Assembly: GCA_025458165.1 (NCBI GenBank)
Contig: JALOTB010000008.1
Location: 1-64,000, forward strand
Source of the DNA: Chromatiaceae bacterium
GTDB lineage: Bacteria > Pseudomonadota > Gammaproteobacteria > Chromatiales > Chromatiaceae
Direction: 5' to 3'
DNA length: 64,000 nt
Shown here: positions 1 through 8,531 of the stretch, piece after piece
Layout: each line of letters begins with the position of its first letter
Position numbering within the stretch: position 1 is the first letter of the stretch
Made by a program: the position numbers and the translations under genes
Notes under the pieces: generated by a model
The model's database searches: none
What the model was told of the DNA's origin: nothing
What the model saw: only the letters and a program-made list of their open reading frames with translations

Positions 1-95
1 ATGGCCACCCGAAGAAGCAGCGTTGAACTCCGGCGGGTGAAGGTTCTCGTAAGCTGTTGTTTTTAGAATTGAAGCATCTTAAGTCAGTGCCATTC

Positions 96-169
96 GGGTG
101 AGGTACGAACCCCAACATCGGCAGCACCCAACGAAACCGCGTTGGGGTTCCTTTGTCACCCCAACCTAC
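96..169. repeat. Palindromic intergenic repeat, copy 1 (truncated left arm)
   Basis: The left arm (96-116) contains GAACCCCAAC and the right arm (141-169) contains GTTGGGGTTC followed by CACCCCAACCTAC. The same sequence, with a complete left arm, recurs at 323-404. The outermost part of the left arm is missing here. It looks like a non-autonomous palindromic element; short reading frames through it are not genes. Confidence 0.8.
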
Positions 170-322
170 GGGCTCTGGTTGGCAGCACCTGGCAGCCATG
201 CGGCCATTACAGCGACCAGGATGCGGTCCGCGCCGCGCCCCTTCGATGCCGTCACCCTCGCCCTCGATGACCTCGGGGCATGCTGATCCCGGTTGACGAT
301 GCCGCCGACCCCATCGGCCTGC

Positions 323-404
323 GTAGGTTGGGGTGAGGTACGAACCCCAACATCGGCGGCACCCAACAACACCGCGTTGGGGTTCCTTCGTCACCCCAAC
401 CTAC
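323..404. repeat. Palindromic intergenic repeat, copy 2 (complete hairpin)
   Basis: Arms of 29 bases (323-351 and 376-404) are complementary apart from about five central positions, with a 24-base loop. Outer arms read GTAGGTTGGGGTGA and TCACCCCAACCTAC; inner arms read GAACCCCAAC and GTTGGGGTTC. The right arm is followed immediately by the remnant of an FRG-domain gene, in the same reading frame, so the element appears to sit at the break point of that gene. Confidence 0.85.
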
Positions 405-413
405 GGGCTCTGG

Positions 414-554
414 TTCAAGATCCTCATCGCCGCCGCGCTCAAGTGGGAGATCCGCGACAAGCTCGACCAGTCGAACATCACCGAGCAGGTGCTCTTTCCA
501 CGCCTCGAAGGATTGAGCGCCTGGCTCAAGCGACACGACAGCCCGTGGAACTGA
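414..554 (+). pseudogene. 3' remnant of an FRG-domain protein gene
   Basis: About 46 codons encode a peptide beginning FKILIAAALKWEIRDKLDQ and continuing with NITEQVLFPRLEGLSAWLKR. From memory this matches the C-terminal end of FRG-domain proteins, which typically read LKWEIRDKLDQANITERVLFPGLDGLS. The rest of the gene is absent: the frame runs upstream directly into the palindromic repeat. This is best read as a gene fossil truncated at a repeat. Family assignment is from recall of the C-terminal signature only. Confidence 0.6.
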
Positions 555-1011
555 AGGCCCCCAGCGACTGAACGACGACCGCCCAGGCCCATAAGGGCCC
601 GTCCAGTTCTCATCAGTTGCTCCGAACCTTGATGAGCGATTGATTGCAAGCTCGTGGCAATACGCGAAAACGCTGATTTATCCACCTCTCCTGTGGATAA
701 ACCTGTGCAAAGGTCTGTCCGAGCGACGTCACCCCCATTGTTTTGACGAGCATTCCATTGCAGCGAGCGAAACTTGGTCAGGCACTGATCATTCGAAAGC
801 TCCGATCGTGATGGCGCCTTTCGATCCGCCGATTCCACTTGACCTCGGTCTCGTCATCCGACCCGTATCCCGACCGAGCGGGATCGACCGCGACGCGGCT
901 TGCCCAAGCCGGCGAGCGCGGCCACCGTTATCGTCACCGTTTCGTCATCCTCTTCGCTCCAGACGACATCGGCCTGGAGCCAAACCAACCACCTCCCGCA
1001 TTGGACCTTCT
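555..1011. other. Intergenic stretch without a convincing gene
   Basis: No frame here has a recognisable protein, although one plus-strand frame is open through it into the gene at 1012. The only notable structure is the inverted TTATCCAC pair at 677-701. Confidence 0.6.
677..701. promoter_or_regulatory. Inverted pair of DnaA-box-like 9-mers
   Basis: TTTATCCAC (677-685) and GTGGATAAA (693-701) form a perfect 9-bp inverted repeat with a 7-base spacer. The right half, TGTGGATAA on the plus strand, is the exact complement of the consensus DnaA box TTATCCACA; the left half (TTATCCACC) has one mismatch. There is no AT-rich unwinding region or replication gene nearby, so an origin is not claimed. 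A DnaA-titration or regulatory site is possible, as is chance. Confidence 0.4.
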
Positions 1012-1446
1012 ATGGAGCTCGCCGAGGCCATCAAACGCCTGATCCCACTCCAGGTGGTACTCCCCGACCGCCGGCACCCGCTGACGACTGTCGCGCAGTA
1101 TGCCGCCGAGGTCTTTCTCGCTGACACCACCGCCGGCGCCGCCGTGATCTGGCTCGACCCTTTTTGGTGTCAGCACCCGGATGGCTGCCACATTGCCTAC
1201 GCGCAGCCGAGGCCCGGCGAGGGCGGCAACCGCTGGGCAGACCACGAACCCCGCTACGGCCCGGGCTGTCTCGCCTACCAGAACCCGGTCGTCCTGGAGC
1301 GCGTAGACCAGACGTCGGGCAACTGGGAGGTCCACCAGGCCTGGCTGCGTTGGCGGGCGGAGCGGCTAGAGAATTGCGGGCGCAAGGCGGCCTGGAAGCA
1401 AGCCGAGCGCTGCTTCGGTGAGCACATCCTCGCCCGCCGTGCCTGA
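1012..1446 (+). CDS. Hypothetical protein (144 aa)
   Basis: A 144-residue soluble protein beginning MELAEAIKRLIPLQ, with no signal peptide or membrane segment. The middle is rich in Trp, His and Cys (WLDPFWCQHPDGCHIAY) and could bind metal, but no family is recognised. The frame stays open upstream to about 640, but that extension is low-complexity and contains the DnaA-like palindrome, so the ATG at 1012 is preferred. No strong ribosome-binding site precedes it. It is followed by a strong hairpin at 1472-1495. Whether it is really expressed is moderately certain. Confidence 0.5.
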   Translation: MELAEAIKRLIPLQVVLPDRRHPLTTVAQYAAEVFLADTTAGAAVIWLDPFWCQHPDGCHIAYAQPRPGEGGNRWADHEPRYGPGCLAYQNPVVLERVDQTSGNWEVHQAWLRWRAERLENCGRKAAWKQAERCFGEHILARRA

Positions 1447-1471
1447 GGACTGAGGCGTCGAGATGCCGCCA

Positions 1472-1495
1472 GCCGGGGCCTGGTCGGGCCCCGGC
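1472..1495. terminator. GC-rich hairpin between convergent genes
   Basis: GCCGGGGCC and GGCCCCGGC form a perfect 9-bp stem with a 6-base loop. It lies between the stop of the unknown gene (1446) and the stop of the convergent phoD (1519), where a bidirectional terminator would be expected. There is no T-tract. Confidence 0.5.
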
Positions 1496-1518
1496 CGGCA
1501 AGACGCGGGCCGCTCGGA

Positions 1519-3327
1519 TTAACCCAGGGGCCCAGTCGCCGGCAGGCGACTCCAGCCCTGGACCCGCTCACCGCTACCCGGCGCGTTGAAGCCCGCGTTG
1601 ACGGTGAATACCGCGTCCGTAGCGACGGGTGTGTCCGGGTAGGGCACCAGGGCCAGGGGATCGGGGTCGGTCAGCGCCTTGAGATCACCGACCGCGCGGT
1701 AGGTCGTCTCCCACCGCTCCGTATCGACGTCGCACAGGCAGTACCCGCGGAAGAGTCCGTTGAAGTAGCGGATGTGGGGGTTGTCGCCGATGCTCTGCCG
1801 CACCAGGAGGTTCGCCGGCCGCGGGTCGATGGCGAGGAAGGTCGAGGAGATCGAGGTGGCGACGAACTCGGCGGCCAGCATGTCCGCGTTCTCGGGGTCG
1901 GCGAAGTCCGACAGCAGGTCCGCCGCCCAGGCCGAGTGGATGTCGCCGGTCACGATCACCGGGTTGGTCGGTCGGATGCGCTCCAGCATCCCCAGCAGGC
2001 GCTGGCGCGCCGCCTGGTAGCCGTCCCAGGCATCGACGTTGAGCAGATCGTCAACCTGATCGAAAAGCGGAAGCAGTTGCTCTTTCAAGGCACCCGGGAT
2101 GTTGGGATCGAGCGCGACATTCGCCCGCCCGCTCTCGATCAGGTTCCAGGGCATGACCATCACCTGCTGAGCGAGGATGTTCCAGCGCGCCCGCGACTGG
2201 GCGAGATTGCGCGCGAGCCAGGCCTCCTGCTGGGCGCCGAGCAGGGTCGCCTTGGGGTCCTGGATGCCGTCGGCATCGAACAGCGCCTCGCCGAGCACGC
2301 CCTCCAGGGCCAGACTGTCGGGATCGGTCGAGCCGAAGCCATCGCCCGCCGGCTGATCGGTGCGGTACTGGCGGGTGTCGAGGACGTGTAAATCCGCCAG
2401 GTCACCGAACTGCAGCCGGCGGAACAGGCGCAGCTCCGAACTCTTGCCGTGCTGGCGATTTGTCGGGCGCAGCGGCATGGTCTTCGAGTAGACCTGGTAG
2501 GCGTTGAGTCGCCGGCGGACGAACTCCTCGCCCTGGGTGGGGCTGGTCTGCTCGGGAATCAGCCCCGCATAGTTGTTGTCGACCTCGTGGTCGTCAGGCG
2601 TGACGACGAAGGGGTACAGGGCGTGGGCGTCCTGCAGGTCCTTGTCGAGGCGATAAAGGGCATAGCGGTTGCGGTAGTCCTCGACCGTGATCACCTCGCC
2701 GCCCGTGTGGCTACGGCCGGGGGCGATGACGAGGGAGCTCGGGCCGTCCTCGTAGATGTAGTCGCCGACGTGGACGACGAAATCGAGCCCCTGACCGAGC
2801 ATGTCGCGATAGGCGGGATAGAACCCCTGCTCGTAGTTCTGGCAGTTGGCGACCGCGAAGCGCAGCCGCTCGACCCGATCGCGCGGCCCCGGGAAGGTAC
2901 GCGTGCGCCCGATACGGCTCTGTGCCCCCATCGCCCGGAACTGGTAGTACAACCATTGGTTCGAGGGCAGCCCGCGCGCCACCACATGCACCGCATGACC
3001 GTCCTGGGGAAGGGCCGTGACCACCCCGCGGCGGATCACCCGCCCCATATCGGGATCGGTCGCAACCGCCCAGTCCACCACCACCGGGCGCTGCGGCATG
3101 CCGCCGCCGTTCAACGGGTCGGACGCCAGGCGGGTCCAGAGGACCACCGAGTCGTGCGCGGGGTCACCCGACGCCACGCCCAACGAGAAGAGCTCGGAGC
3201 CGCTATCCCCCGCTCGCGACCGCCCGCTCGCGAGAATGGCCGGCGCCGCGATCAGGCCGGCGCCGGCGCCGATCCCCTGCAGAAAGCGGCGCCTCGAAAG
3301 GCCGCGCTCGGGTCTTTTTTGGGACAT
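1519..3327 (-). CDS. phoD: Alkaline phosphatase D family protein (PhoD), Tat-exported
   Basis: A 602-residue PhoD-family phosphodiesterase/phosphomonoesterase that would release phosphate from phosphoesters outside the cytoplasm. The N-terminus has a twin-arginine signal (SRRRFLQG, residues 11-18) followed by a hydrophobic stretch, as expected for a Tat-exported metalloenzyme. An N-terminal domain beginning LFSLGVASGDP is followed by metal-site motifs HVGDYIYE, DDHEVDNN and, near the C-terminus, VTGDIHSAW, all typical of the family (Fe/Ca enzymes). Length is somewhat above the usual 520-580. It is the last gene of a run of minus-strand phosphate-scavenging genes but is separated from the broken GDPD gene by 170 bp. 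That gap contains a weak Pho-box-like repeat (3438-3455), suggesting its own promoter. Confidence 0.93.
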   Translation of the reverse strand: MSQKRPERGLSRRRFLQGIGAGAGLIAAPAILASGRSRAGDSGSELFSLGVASGDPAHDSVVLWTRLASDPLNGGGMPQRPVVVDWAVATDPDMGRVIRRGVVTALPQDGHAVHVVARGLPSNQWLYYQFRAMGAQSRIGRTRTFPGPRDRVERLRFAVANCQNYEQGFYPAYRDMLGQGLDFVVHVGDYIYEDGPSSLVIAPGRSHTGGEVITVEDYRNRYALYRLDKDLQDAHALYPFVVTPDDHEVDNNYAGLIPEQTSPTQGEEFVRRRLNAYQVYSKTMPLRPTNRQHGKSSELRLFRRLQFGDLADLHVLDTRQYRTDQPAGDGFGSTDPDSLALEGVLGEALFDADGIQDPKATLLGAQQEAWLARNLAQSRARWNILAQQVMVMPWNLIESGRANVALDPNIPGALKEQLLPLFDQVDDLLNVDAWDGYQAARQRLLGMLERIRPTNPVIVTGDIHSAWAADLLSDFADPENADMLAAEFVATSISSTFLAIDPRPANLLVRQSIGDNPHIRYFNGLFRGYCLCDVDTERWETTYRAVGDLKALTDPDPLALVPYPDTPVATDAVFTVNAGFNAPGSGERVQGWSRLPATGPLG

Positions 3328-3421
3328 GGTGCGATCTCCTGATGGCTGGGGGGACTGCAGCGGCCGTGCGGAACGACGGCGTGAGCAGAGCGCGAGTCGC
3401 GGTAGGCGGCCGCGCGAAGGG

Positions 3422-3455
3422 ATACTGGGGTCCGTTGATTACCGCTGTATGAAGG
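3422..3455 (-). promoter_or_regulatory. Weak Pho-box-like repeat and -10 upstream of phoD
   Basis: On the minus strand, CCTTCAT and CGGTAAT lie 11 bp apart (3438-3455), each matching about 5 of 7 positions of the PhoB repeat CTGTCAT. Ten bases downstream is CAGTAT (3422-3427), a poor -10. The position, about 95 bp before the phoD ATG, is suitable. The repeats are degenerate; support comes mainly from the better matches elsewhere in the same island. Confidence 0.35.
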
Positions 3456-3497
3456 CGATGGGGCGCCCTTCCCTGGGCTCCGGACGCCGCGCCGGGA

Positions 3498-4668
3498 TCA
3501 GCGCGGCTTTTTGCAGTTGGCGTAGAAGGTCACGGTCGCCGGCCAGTCGGTGAAGATCCCCTTGATCCCGACGTCCCGGGCCAGGACATCGAGCACGCGC
3601 ATCATGTCGCCCTCGCGGGAGACGGCGGAGTCGAAGGTCTGGTAATAGAAGCCGTTGTTGCCATCGGCGAGGATGCCGGAGCGCTCCAGCGTCCAGGTGA
3701 TGATGTTGAGCCCTGCCGCCTTGGCGTCCTTGGCGTACTGAGACGGGACGATCTCGGCACCCTCGGCCGCGAGCAGCGCGAAGATCGGCGGCGCGACGTA
3801 ATTGATCCCCTCGGCCTTGTAGGCCATCAGCTCGGCCGCGGTCGGAAGATCGTCGACCGACTCGGCATCATCGAGATAGACCGCCTGCTTGCCGAACGCG
3901 GGCTCGTTGGCGATCCAGTAGTGGACGTCCTCGATCTGGAAGGACTGCGGGAAGACATCGCGCGGGCGCACCCCGGCGACCTTGTACTCGTCGATCATCT
4001 GTTGGGCGTACTCCTCCTGGCTGTAGTCCCCGATCCCGTCACCGTCGCTGTCGAACGGCATGACCACGCTCGGGGCCTTGAGCTCCGGGGTCATCTGCAC
4101 CCCCATCGCCTTGAACAAGGCGATAGTCTCGGCGTGGGTCATGAGCGTCCCGCTGGTGGGGCCGGAGTAGAGGTCGGTGCGCCAGTTGGCGGTTCTTGCC
4201 TTTGAGGGTCCGAAACTCCGCCAGGGTCAGCTCACTGGTACGGCACTCGGCCTTCGCCCGGGTCAGCAGATTGCCGTGGGCGTCGAAGGTCGCCGGCTGG
4301 AACGGCGTGATGCACTTCTTGGCCAGGTCGGTGACCAGGATGTTGGTCGTGGTGTGCAGGTCGTTTTGCGCATGGCGGCAGACGAGCTGCTTGTCCTTGG
4401 TGAAGGTCACGTCGCACTCGATGATCCCCCGGTGACCGATGGAGAAGGGCGTCCGGCGTATGGCCGCGGGCCGGTCGGCACAGGCCTTGAGCTCGGTCTT
4501 GAGCTTGCTGTCGGCCATGTCGTCGACGAGAAAGTAGGGTCGGGGACCGATCTGGGCGATCTCACCGAGGCGTTTGTAGCCATCGTATTCCCCGGCGCAG
4601 GCGATCATGCTCGCCTGCGAGGCGAGCACCGCGGACAGGGTCAGTGCGATCGATCGGAACGAGCTCAT
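3498..4668 (-). pseudogene. Glycerophosphodiester phosphodiesterase, broken by two internal deletions and a frameshift
   Basis: The start at 4668 (MSSFRSIAL, preceded by GGAGG 5 bases upstream) gives a signal peptide, then a secreted GDPD of the type that hydrolyses glycerophosphodiesters to glycerol-3-phosphate. The sequence runs FSIGHRG directly into IIECDVTF at about 4427-4433. Family members have about 20 residues between these, including the Glu-His/Asn-Thr that helps hold the catalytic metal. At about 4183-4202 the frame shifts: LKGKN in one frame, then [10 protein letters not shown] in the next, again without the dozen or more residues expected from recall. The second half (to [10 protein letters not shown], stop at 3498) is intact in the shifted frame. 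The product would be truncated and lacks active-site residues, so it is probably inactive unless these are assembly errors. Confidence 0.8.
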
Positions 4669-4893
4669 GACAACCTCCGGACGGGACAAGGGTGGGTGGA
4701 GCGCCGGCAGCGACGCAGGGCGCCGGCGCTAACCGGCGCCAGCGGCGGTATTTGAGCTCGGGACCGTTGCCGGGGAATGGCCGGGGGACGAAGATTTCGC
4801 GACGGTACTATGACGCCGTCCGGTCTCGTTGGAGGGATGGGGCACGGCAGGGCCTCCGCGCCCCCCCGCTTGCCAGTCGTTGCAGCGACCCGC
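4669..4893. other. Intergenic region with a hairpin
   Basis: Contains an inverted repeat GCGCCGG...CCGGCGC around 4719-4738 (GGCGCCGGCGCTAACCGGCGCC) that may terminate the esterase transcript entering from the right. No convincing Pho box was found here, so the broken GDPD gene has no identified promoter. Confidence 0.4.
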
Positions 4894-6222
4894 TCAGCGC
4901 CCGAAGCCGGCTCCGGTCACGACGTCGACGCGGACCCGCTCGCCGGTGATGCCGAAATCGTCGTCATTGACCAGGATCAGCGCGCCCCTTTGGGTGAGCC
5001 CCAGGCCCTCCAACTTGCGGGCGAACTGGGGCTCGGCGCCATCGAGCGACGAGGCGATGAAGCGCAGGGTCTTGCTCACGGGCACGAGACCGGCGTCCGC
5101 GAGCGTCGGGAAGCTGGGCAGGCCGTGCTGCTCCAGGGTCGGGCGGGTCTCGGGCTCATCGAGCGCGGTGCCGAGGATGTTGGTCGCGCCCTTGAGGTCG
5201 ATCTCGTAGAGCGCGGTGGCCTGGTCGGTGCGCTCGATGACGAGGAACCGCTCGTCCCCTAGGGACATCATCTCGCTGACGCGCAGGTCACGGATGCGCT
5301 GGGCGTCCGTGACTCCGACCCCTTGCAGCACGTCCACGTCATCGAGCGTGTAGACCCACTCGCCGACCACCCGGATGGTCGAGCCATGCGGCCGCGGCGT
5401 CAGCGCCGCCTTAAAGAGCCGAATGTTCCTGGTGTCGCGCACGCTGGTGTCCGGGTGGTCGAGCGGACTCTGGACGATGAAGTAGAGGAACCGGAAGTCA
5501 TTGGAGACCGCCATCGACTCGATACCGCGGTTGATGCGGCGCTTGGCGAGCAGCTCGGGGAGAACGCCCTCGACCAGGTAGCCAGCCGGAGGTCCCTGCA
5601 CGGGATGGTTGTACTCCTGCTCGGTCCCGTCCGGGACGAAGCGCTTCAGAATTCGGCCATCGGCGGCGACCTCCACCAGGCCGGTCGCGTTCTCCTCACC
5701 GATGAAGAAGCGCCCGCCGAAGTGGGGCAGCCGGACTATGCCCTCGGCGTCGATGGCGCTGGCGTCCTGGTCGAGTACTTGGCCCTCCCCATCCCGCATT
5801 ACATCAAGGACTCGCAGCAACCCGTCCCTCTCCAACCGCAGCTTGTAGATGCTGGGGGCATAGTCTGGACGCGGATAGAGCCGGCCCACCCCGACCCCGA
5901 CACCGCGAACCGGATCGGCGGGACAGGCGGCGGCCGCCGTGATCCCGAGCACCGCCGGCGCGTCGCCGCAGGTGAAGTTCGGCCCGCGGTCCCCGACGGT
6001 CCAGAGGACGTTCGGCGGGTCGCCCGGACCCCGGTAGCTCCCGCTGCCGGCGCCGCCGAAGAGGGTCAGGATCTTGCCGCCTGCCGGGTGTTGGTACACG
6101 CCGAGATCGAGCGCGGGGTCGTTGGGGTCGGGCTCGTAGGTCGCGACGATCTCCTGGGCCGGCGCGTGCCCGGCGCACAGCAGGGCGCCGACGCCGACGA
6201 GCGAGCGAAAGATTGCTCTCAT
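4894..6222 (-). CDS. Esterase-like activity of phytase family protein, exported
   Basis: A 442-residue protein with a Sec signal peptide (MRAIFRSLVGVGALLCAGHAPAQ). The body matches the phytase-like esterase family, which has beta-propeller-like repeats. Visible signatures are LWTVGDRGPNF near residue 75, a long acidic segment with DAEGIVRLP, GRFFIGEENATGLVEV, NRGIESMAVSNDFRFLYF and, near the end, GALILVNDDDFG. Family members occur with phosphate-starvation genes, and the neighbours here fit that; the actual substrate is unknown. It lies 113 bp downstream of the nucleotidase gene with a hairpin between them (6291-6320), so co-transcription is possible but not certain. Confidence 0.85.
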   Translation of the reverse strand: MRAIFRSLVGVGALLCAGHAPAQEIVATYEPDPNDPALDLGVYQHPAGGKILTLFGGAGSGSYRGPGDPPNVLWTVGDRGPNFTCGDAPAVLGITAAAACPADPVRGVGVGVGRLYPRPDYAPSIYKLRLERDGLLRVLDVMRDGEGQVLDQDASAIDAEGIVRLPHFGGRFFIGEENATGLVEVAADGRILKRFVPDGTEQEYNHPVQGPPAGYLVEGVLPELLAKRRINRGIESMAVSNDFRFLYFIVQSPLDHPDTSVRDTRNIRLFKAALTPRPHGSTIRVVGEWVYTLDDVDVLQGVGVTDAQRIRDLRVSEMMSLGDERFLVIERTDQATALYEIDLKGATNILGTALDEPETRPTLEQHGLPSFPTLADAGLVPVSKTLRFIASSLDGAEPQFARKLEGLGLTQRGALILVNDDDFGITGERVRVDVVTGAGFGR

Positions 6223-6290
6223 ATCTGTCTCCGGGGTCAGAAGGGGATTCGATGGCGCGACACGCCCAAGTGCAGGGCCGCGTGCGGGAC

Positions 6291-6320
6291 ACCCGGACCG
6301 GCAAATGAGCCGGCCCGGGT
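6291..6320 (-). terminator. Hairpin after the nucleotidase gene
   Basis: ACCCGGACCGGC (6291-6302) and GCCGGCCCGGGT (6309-6320) pair over 12 positions with one mismatch and a 6-base loop. It lies just after the nucleotidase stop on the minus strand. There is no T-tract, so it may attenuate rather than end transcription. Confidence 0.45.
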
Positions 6321-6335
6321 CGGTTCACCGGCAGA

Positions 6336-8531
6336 TCAGGGAAGCGGGACGAAGGACTGGGTCGAAAAATCCGAAGGAGGCGGCGCAAACAGGGGGTCGC
6401 CGTCCAGGTCCTGGACCAGGTAGTCAATGAAGCCCTGGGCGTAGTTGATGAAGGTGTCGACCGCACGACCGTCGTCCCTCGCCGCCCGGAAGGTGGCGTA
6501 ACCGTCCCCGCCGCCGGCCAGGAAGCTATTCGTCACCACGATGTAGGTGGCCGCGGGGTCGATCGCGGACCAATTGTCGGTCCCACGCTCCCTGACCTGG
6601 ACATTGGCAGCACGCGAACCCTTCGGCTGGGTCATGTCGATGTCCCAACGGATGTTTGACCCGTAGGGGAAGGCGCCGGTGTTGCCCCCGGGGTTGCTGG
6701 CATAGAAGGCCAGGCCGTCCTCAATGGCGTTCAGGACCTCCTGGCCGCTCAGGGTCAGCTCCACCAAGGTGTTGGAGAAGGGCAGCAGGGTGTAGGCCGT
6801 GCCGATGGTAATCGGCGCCTCGGGGATGGTGATGCGGACACCGCCGCCGTTCTGGATGGCGAGATCCGCGCGGAAGGCCCGGGCAAGGAAGGCATCGGTC
6901 ACCACCTGCTGGCTGAAGCCGCCGTTGACCGCCAGCTCCGCGCCGAAGACGGAGACGGCGTTGCCTGCGCAGACGCCACTGCCGCGCGGCACGCTCGGTA
7001 CCCGGCGCTCACAGAGCACCTCGCCCGCCGTCCCGATCACCTGCTTGCTGAGCTCGTCGACCTGGGCCGCGTAGACGTCGAGGACCGCCTGCGCCCCTGG
7101 ATCGGAAACGACGATGCTCAATTGCGGATCGGCGTCGATGGTCGCCAGGATCTGCGACCGCTCGGGCTCTCCGATCTCCACATTGCTCCGGCGGAAGGAA
7201 TCGCCGAGGAGCAGATGCGGGGCGCCCGCGCAGGATGCGGCCTTGCCGCGCTGGAAGGTGACGCCGAGCTGACCGACGACCCAGGAGTACTGCCAGGCCT
7301 GGGCAACGCAAACGTGATCGTCATCGGCATTGGTGGTCAGGGTCGGATAGGACCCGGCCGCGGGCAGCCCGTACTTGCCGAGGTCGCCGAGCAGGGTGTG
7401 CGAGTCGCCCCCGATGATCGCGTCGACCCCAGTCACGGCCTGGGCTAGCGCAAGGTCATTCTGATAGCCGTAGTGGGTCACCAGCACGATGTTGTCGATG
7501 CCCATCGCCTGGAGCTCGTCGACATAGCGCTGGGTCGTCTCGACCTCGTCGAGGAACTGCGTGGTCTCCAGCGGCTGGGAGGAGTTCTGGGTCTTGCCGG
7601 CGACGGTGATGCCGATGAAGCCCACCTTCTGACCCTGGAATTCCTTGATCGCATAGGGCTGGATGTAGTCGTTCGCCGTCGACGGCGCCAGAGGCGTGCC
7701 GATCTCGGGGACGACGTTCGCGCTGATCGCGATCGTCTCGCAGTTGGGATCGGCCGCGAGGAAGTCCAAGAACGCCGCCAGGTTGGCGTCGCCGTCGTCG
7801 AACTCGTGGTTGCCCAGCGCGAAGACGTCGAAGCAGGCCGTGTTCATCAGGTCGGCGTCGGCCTCCCCCTTGAACAGCGAGTAGAAGAGCGTGCCGGTGA
7901 TGGCATCCCCGGCGTGGACCTTGACGACGTTGTCGAGCTGGGTCTCCAGCTCCTTGAGCTTGGCCGTCACCCGCGGGAAGCCGCCGAAGGGGACGGTGAA
8001 GGCGCCGCCGCTGGTCCCGAGGTTAAGGGTGTTGTTGACTGGCTGCAGGTTGGAGTGGTGATCGTTGATGTGCAGCAGGTTGACCGTCAGCGGGTCGTCG
8101 TCGCGGATGGTACCGGTCGCGGTTCGATTGGCGACGGTGGTGCCCGGCGCCGAGGCGATCTGTAGGGTCAGGCTGACGTCCGGTCCGACGACCTGGTCAT
8201 CGTAGATCCGAACCCTCAGTGTCCCCTCACTCGCGCCCTTGGGGATCACCGTCGATACGGCACCCGGGCGGTAGTCCTTCGCCGGGCGGGCCGAGCCTGG
8301 GCGCGGCACGGCATTGACGCGCAGCGCGCTCGGGGCGGGGCGGTCGAGGGTCAGGTGAAAGGTGAGCAAGCCATCGCCCTCGTAGGCGACGGCATCACCC
8401 ACCGACAGGGTCGGGTTGGTTGGCTTGCCCGCGGCCGGGGGGGAGCCGGCAAACGGGGGCGGGGCGGCAAAGGCGGCTCCCGCGACCAGGAGAGCGGTCA
8501 ATGCGAGCCAACGGGGTCGGATTGGGGTCAT
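6336..8531 (-). CDS. Exported 5'-nucleotidase / metallophosphatase with N-terminal Calx-beta domain
   Basis: A 731-residue protein with a signal peptide (residues 1-23). Residues about 38-146 form a Calx-beta module (begins TLSVGDAVAYEGDG, ends TGTIRDDD), likely Ca-binding or adhesive. The metallophosphatase domain follows directly: HINDHHSN (residues 154-161, metal ligands H154, D157, H159), HAGDAITGTLF, GNHEFDDGD (about 240-248), VTHYG and GGDSHTLL. The C-terminal substrate domain contains QNGGGVR. This architecture removes phosphate from nucleotides outside the cell. It would take the products of the adjacent extracellular nuclease. A Pho-box-like triple repeat lies about 410 bp upstream, beyond a palindromic element. 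Confidence 0.92.
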   Translation of the reverse strand: MTPIRPRWLALTALLVAGAAFAAPPPFAGSPPAAGKPTNPTLSVGDAVAYEGDGLLTFHLTLDRPAPSALRVNAVPRPGSARPAKDYRPGAVSTVIPKGASEGTLRVRIYDDQVVGPDVSLTLQIASAPGTTVANRTATGTIRDDDPLTVNLLHINDHHSNLQPVNNTLNLGTSGGAFTVPFGGFPRVTAKLKELETQLDNVVKVHAGDAITGTLFYSLFKGEADADLMNTACFDVFALGNHEFDDGDANLAAFLDFLAADPNCETIAISANVVPEIGTPLAPSTANDYIQPYAIKEFQGQKVGFIGITVAGKTQNSSQPLETTQFLDEVETTQRYVDELQAMGIDNIVLVTHYGYQNDLALAQAVTGVDAIIGGDSHTLLGDLGKYGLPAAGSYPTLTTNADDDHVCVAQAWQYSWVVGQLGVTFQRGKAASCAGAPHLLLGDSFRRSNVEIGEPERSQILATIDADPQLSIVVSDPGAQAVLDVYAAQVDELSKQVIGTAGEVLCERRVPSVPRGSGVCAGNAVSVFGAELAVNGGFSQQVVTDAFLARAFRADLAIQNGGGVRITIPEAPITIGTAYTLLPFSNTLVELTLSGQEVLNAIEDGLAFYASNPGGNTGAFPYGSNIRWDIDMTQPKGSRAANVQVRERGTDNWSAIDPAATYIVVTNSFLAGGGDGYATFRAARDDGRAVDTFINYAQGFIDYLVQDLDGDPLFAPPPSDFSTQSFVPLP

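Noticed and set aside
640-1011. Upstream extension of the gene at 1012 (268-residue frame)
   Set aside because: The added N-terminus is low-complexity, crosses the DnaA-like palindrome and has no ribosome-binding site.
4780-4830. Possible Pho box upstream of the broken glycerophosphodiesterase (GCGTCAT/CCGTCGC)
   Set aside because: Only one half resembles the PhoB repeat and no -10 fits the geometry.
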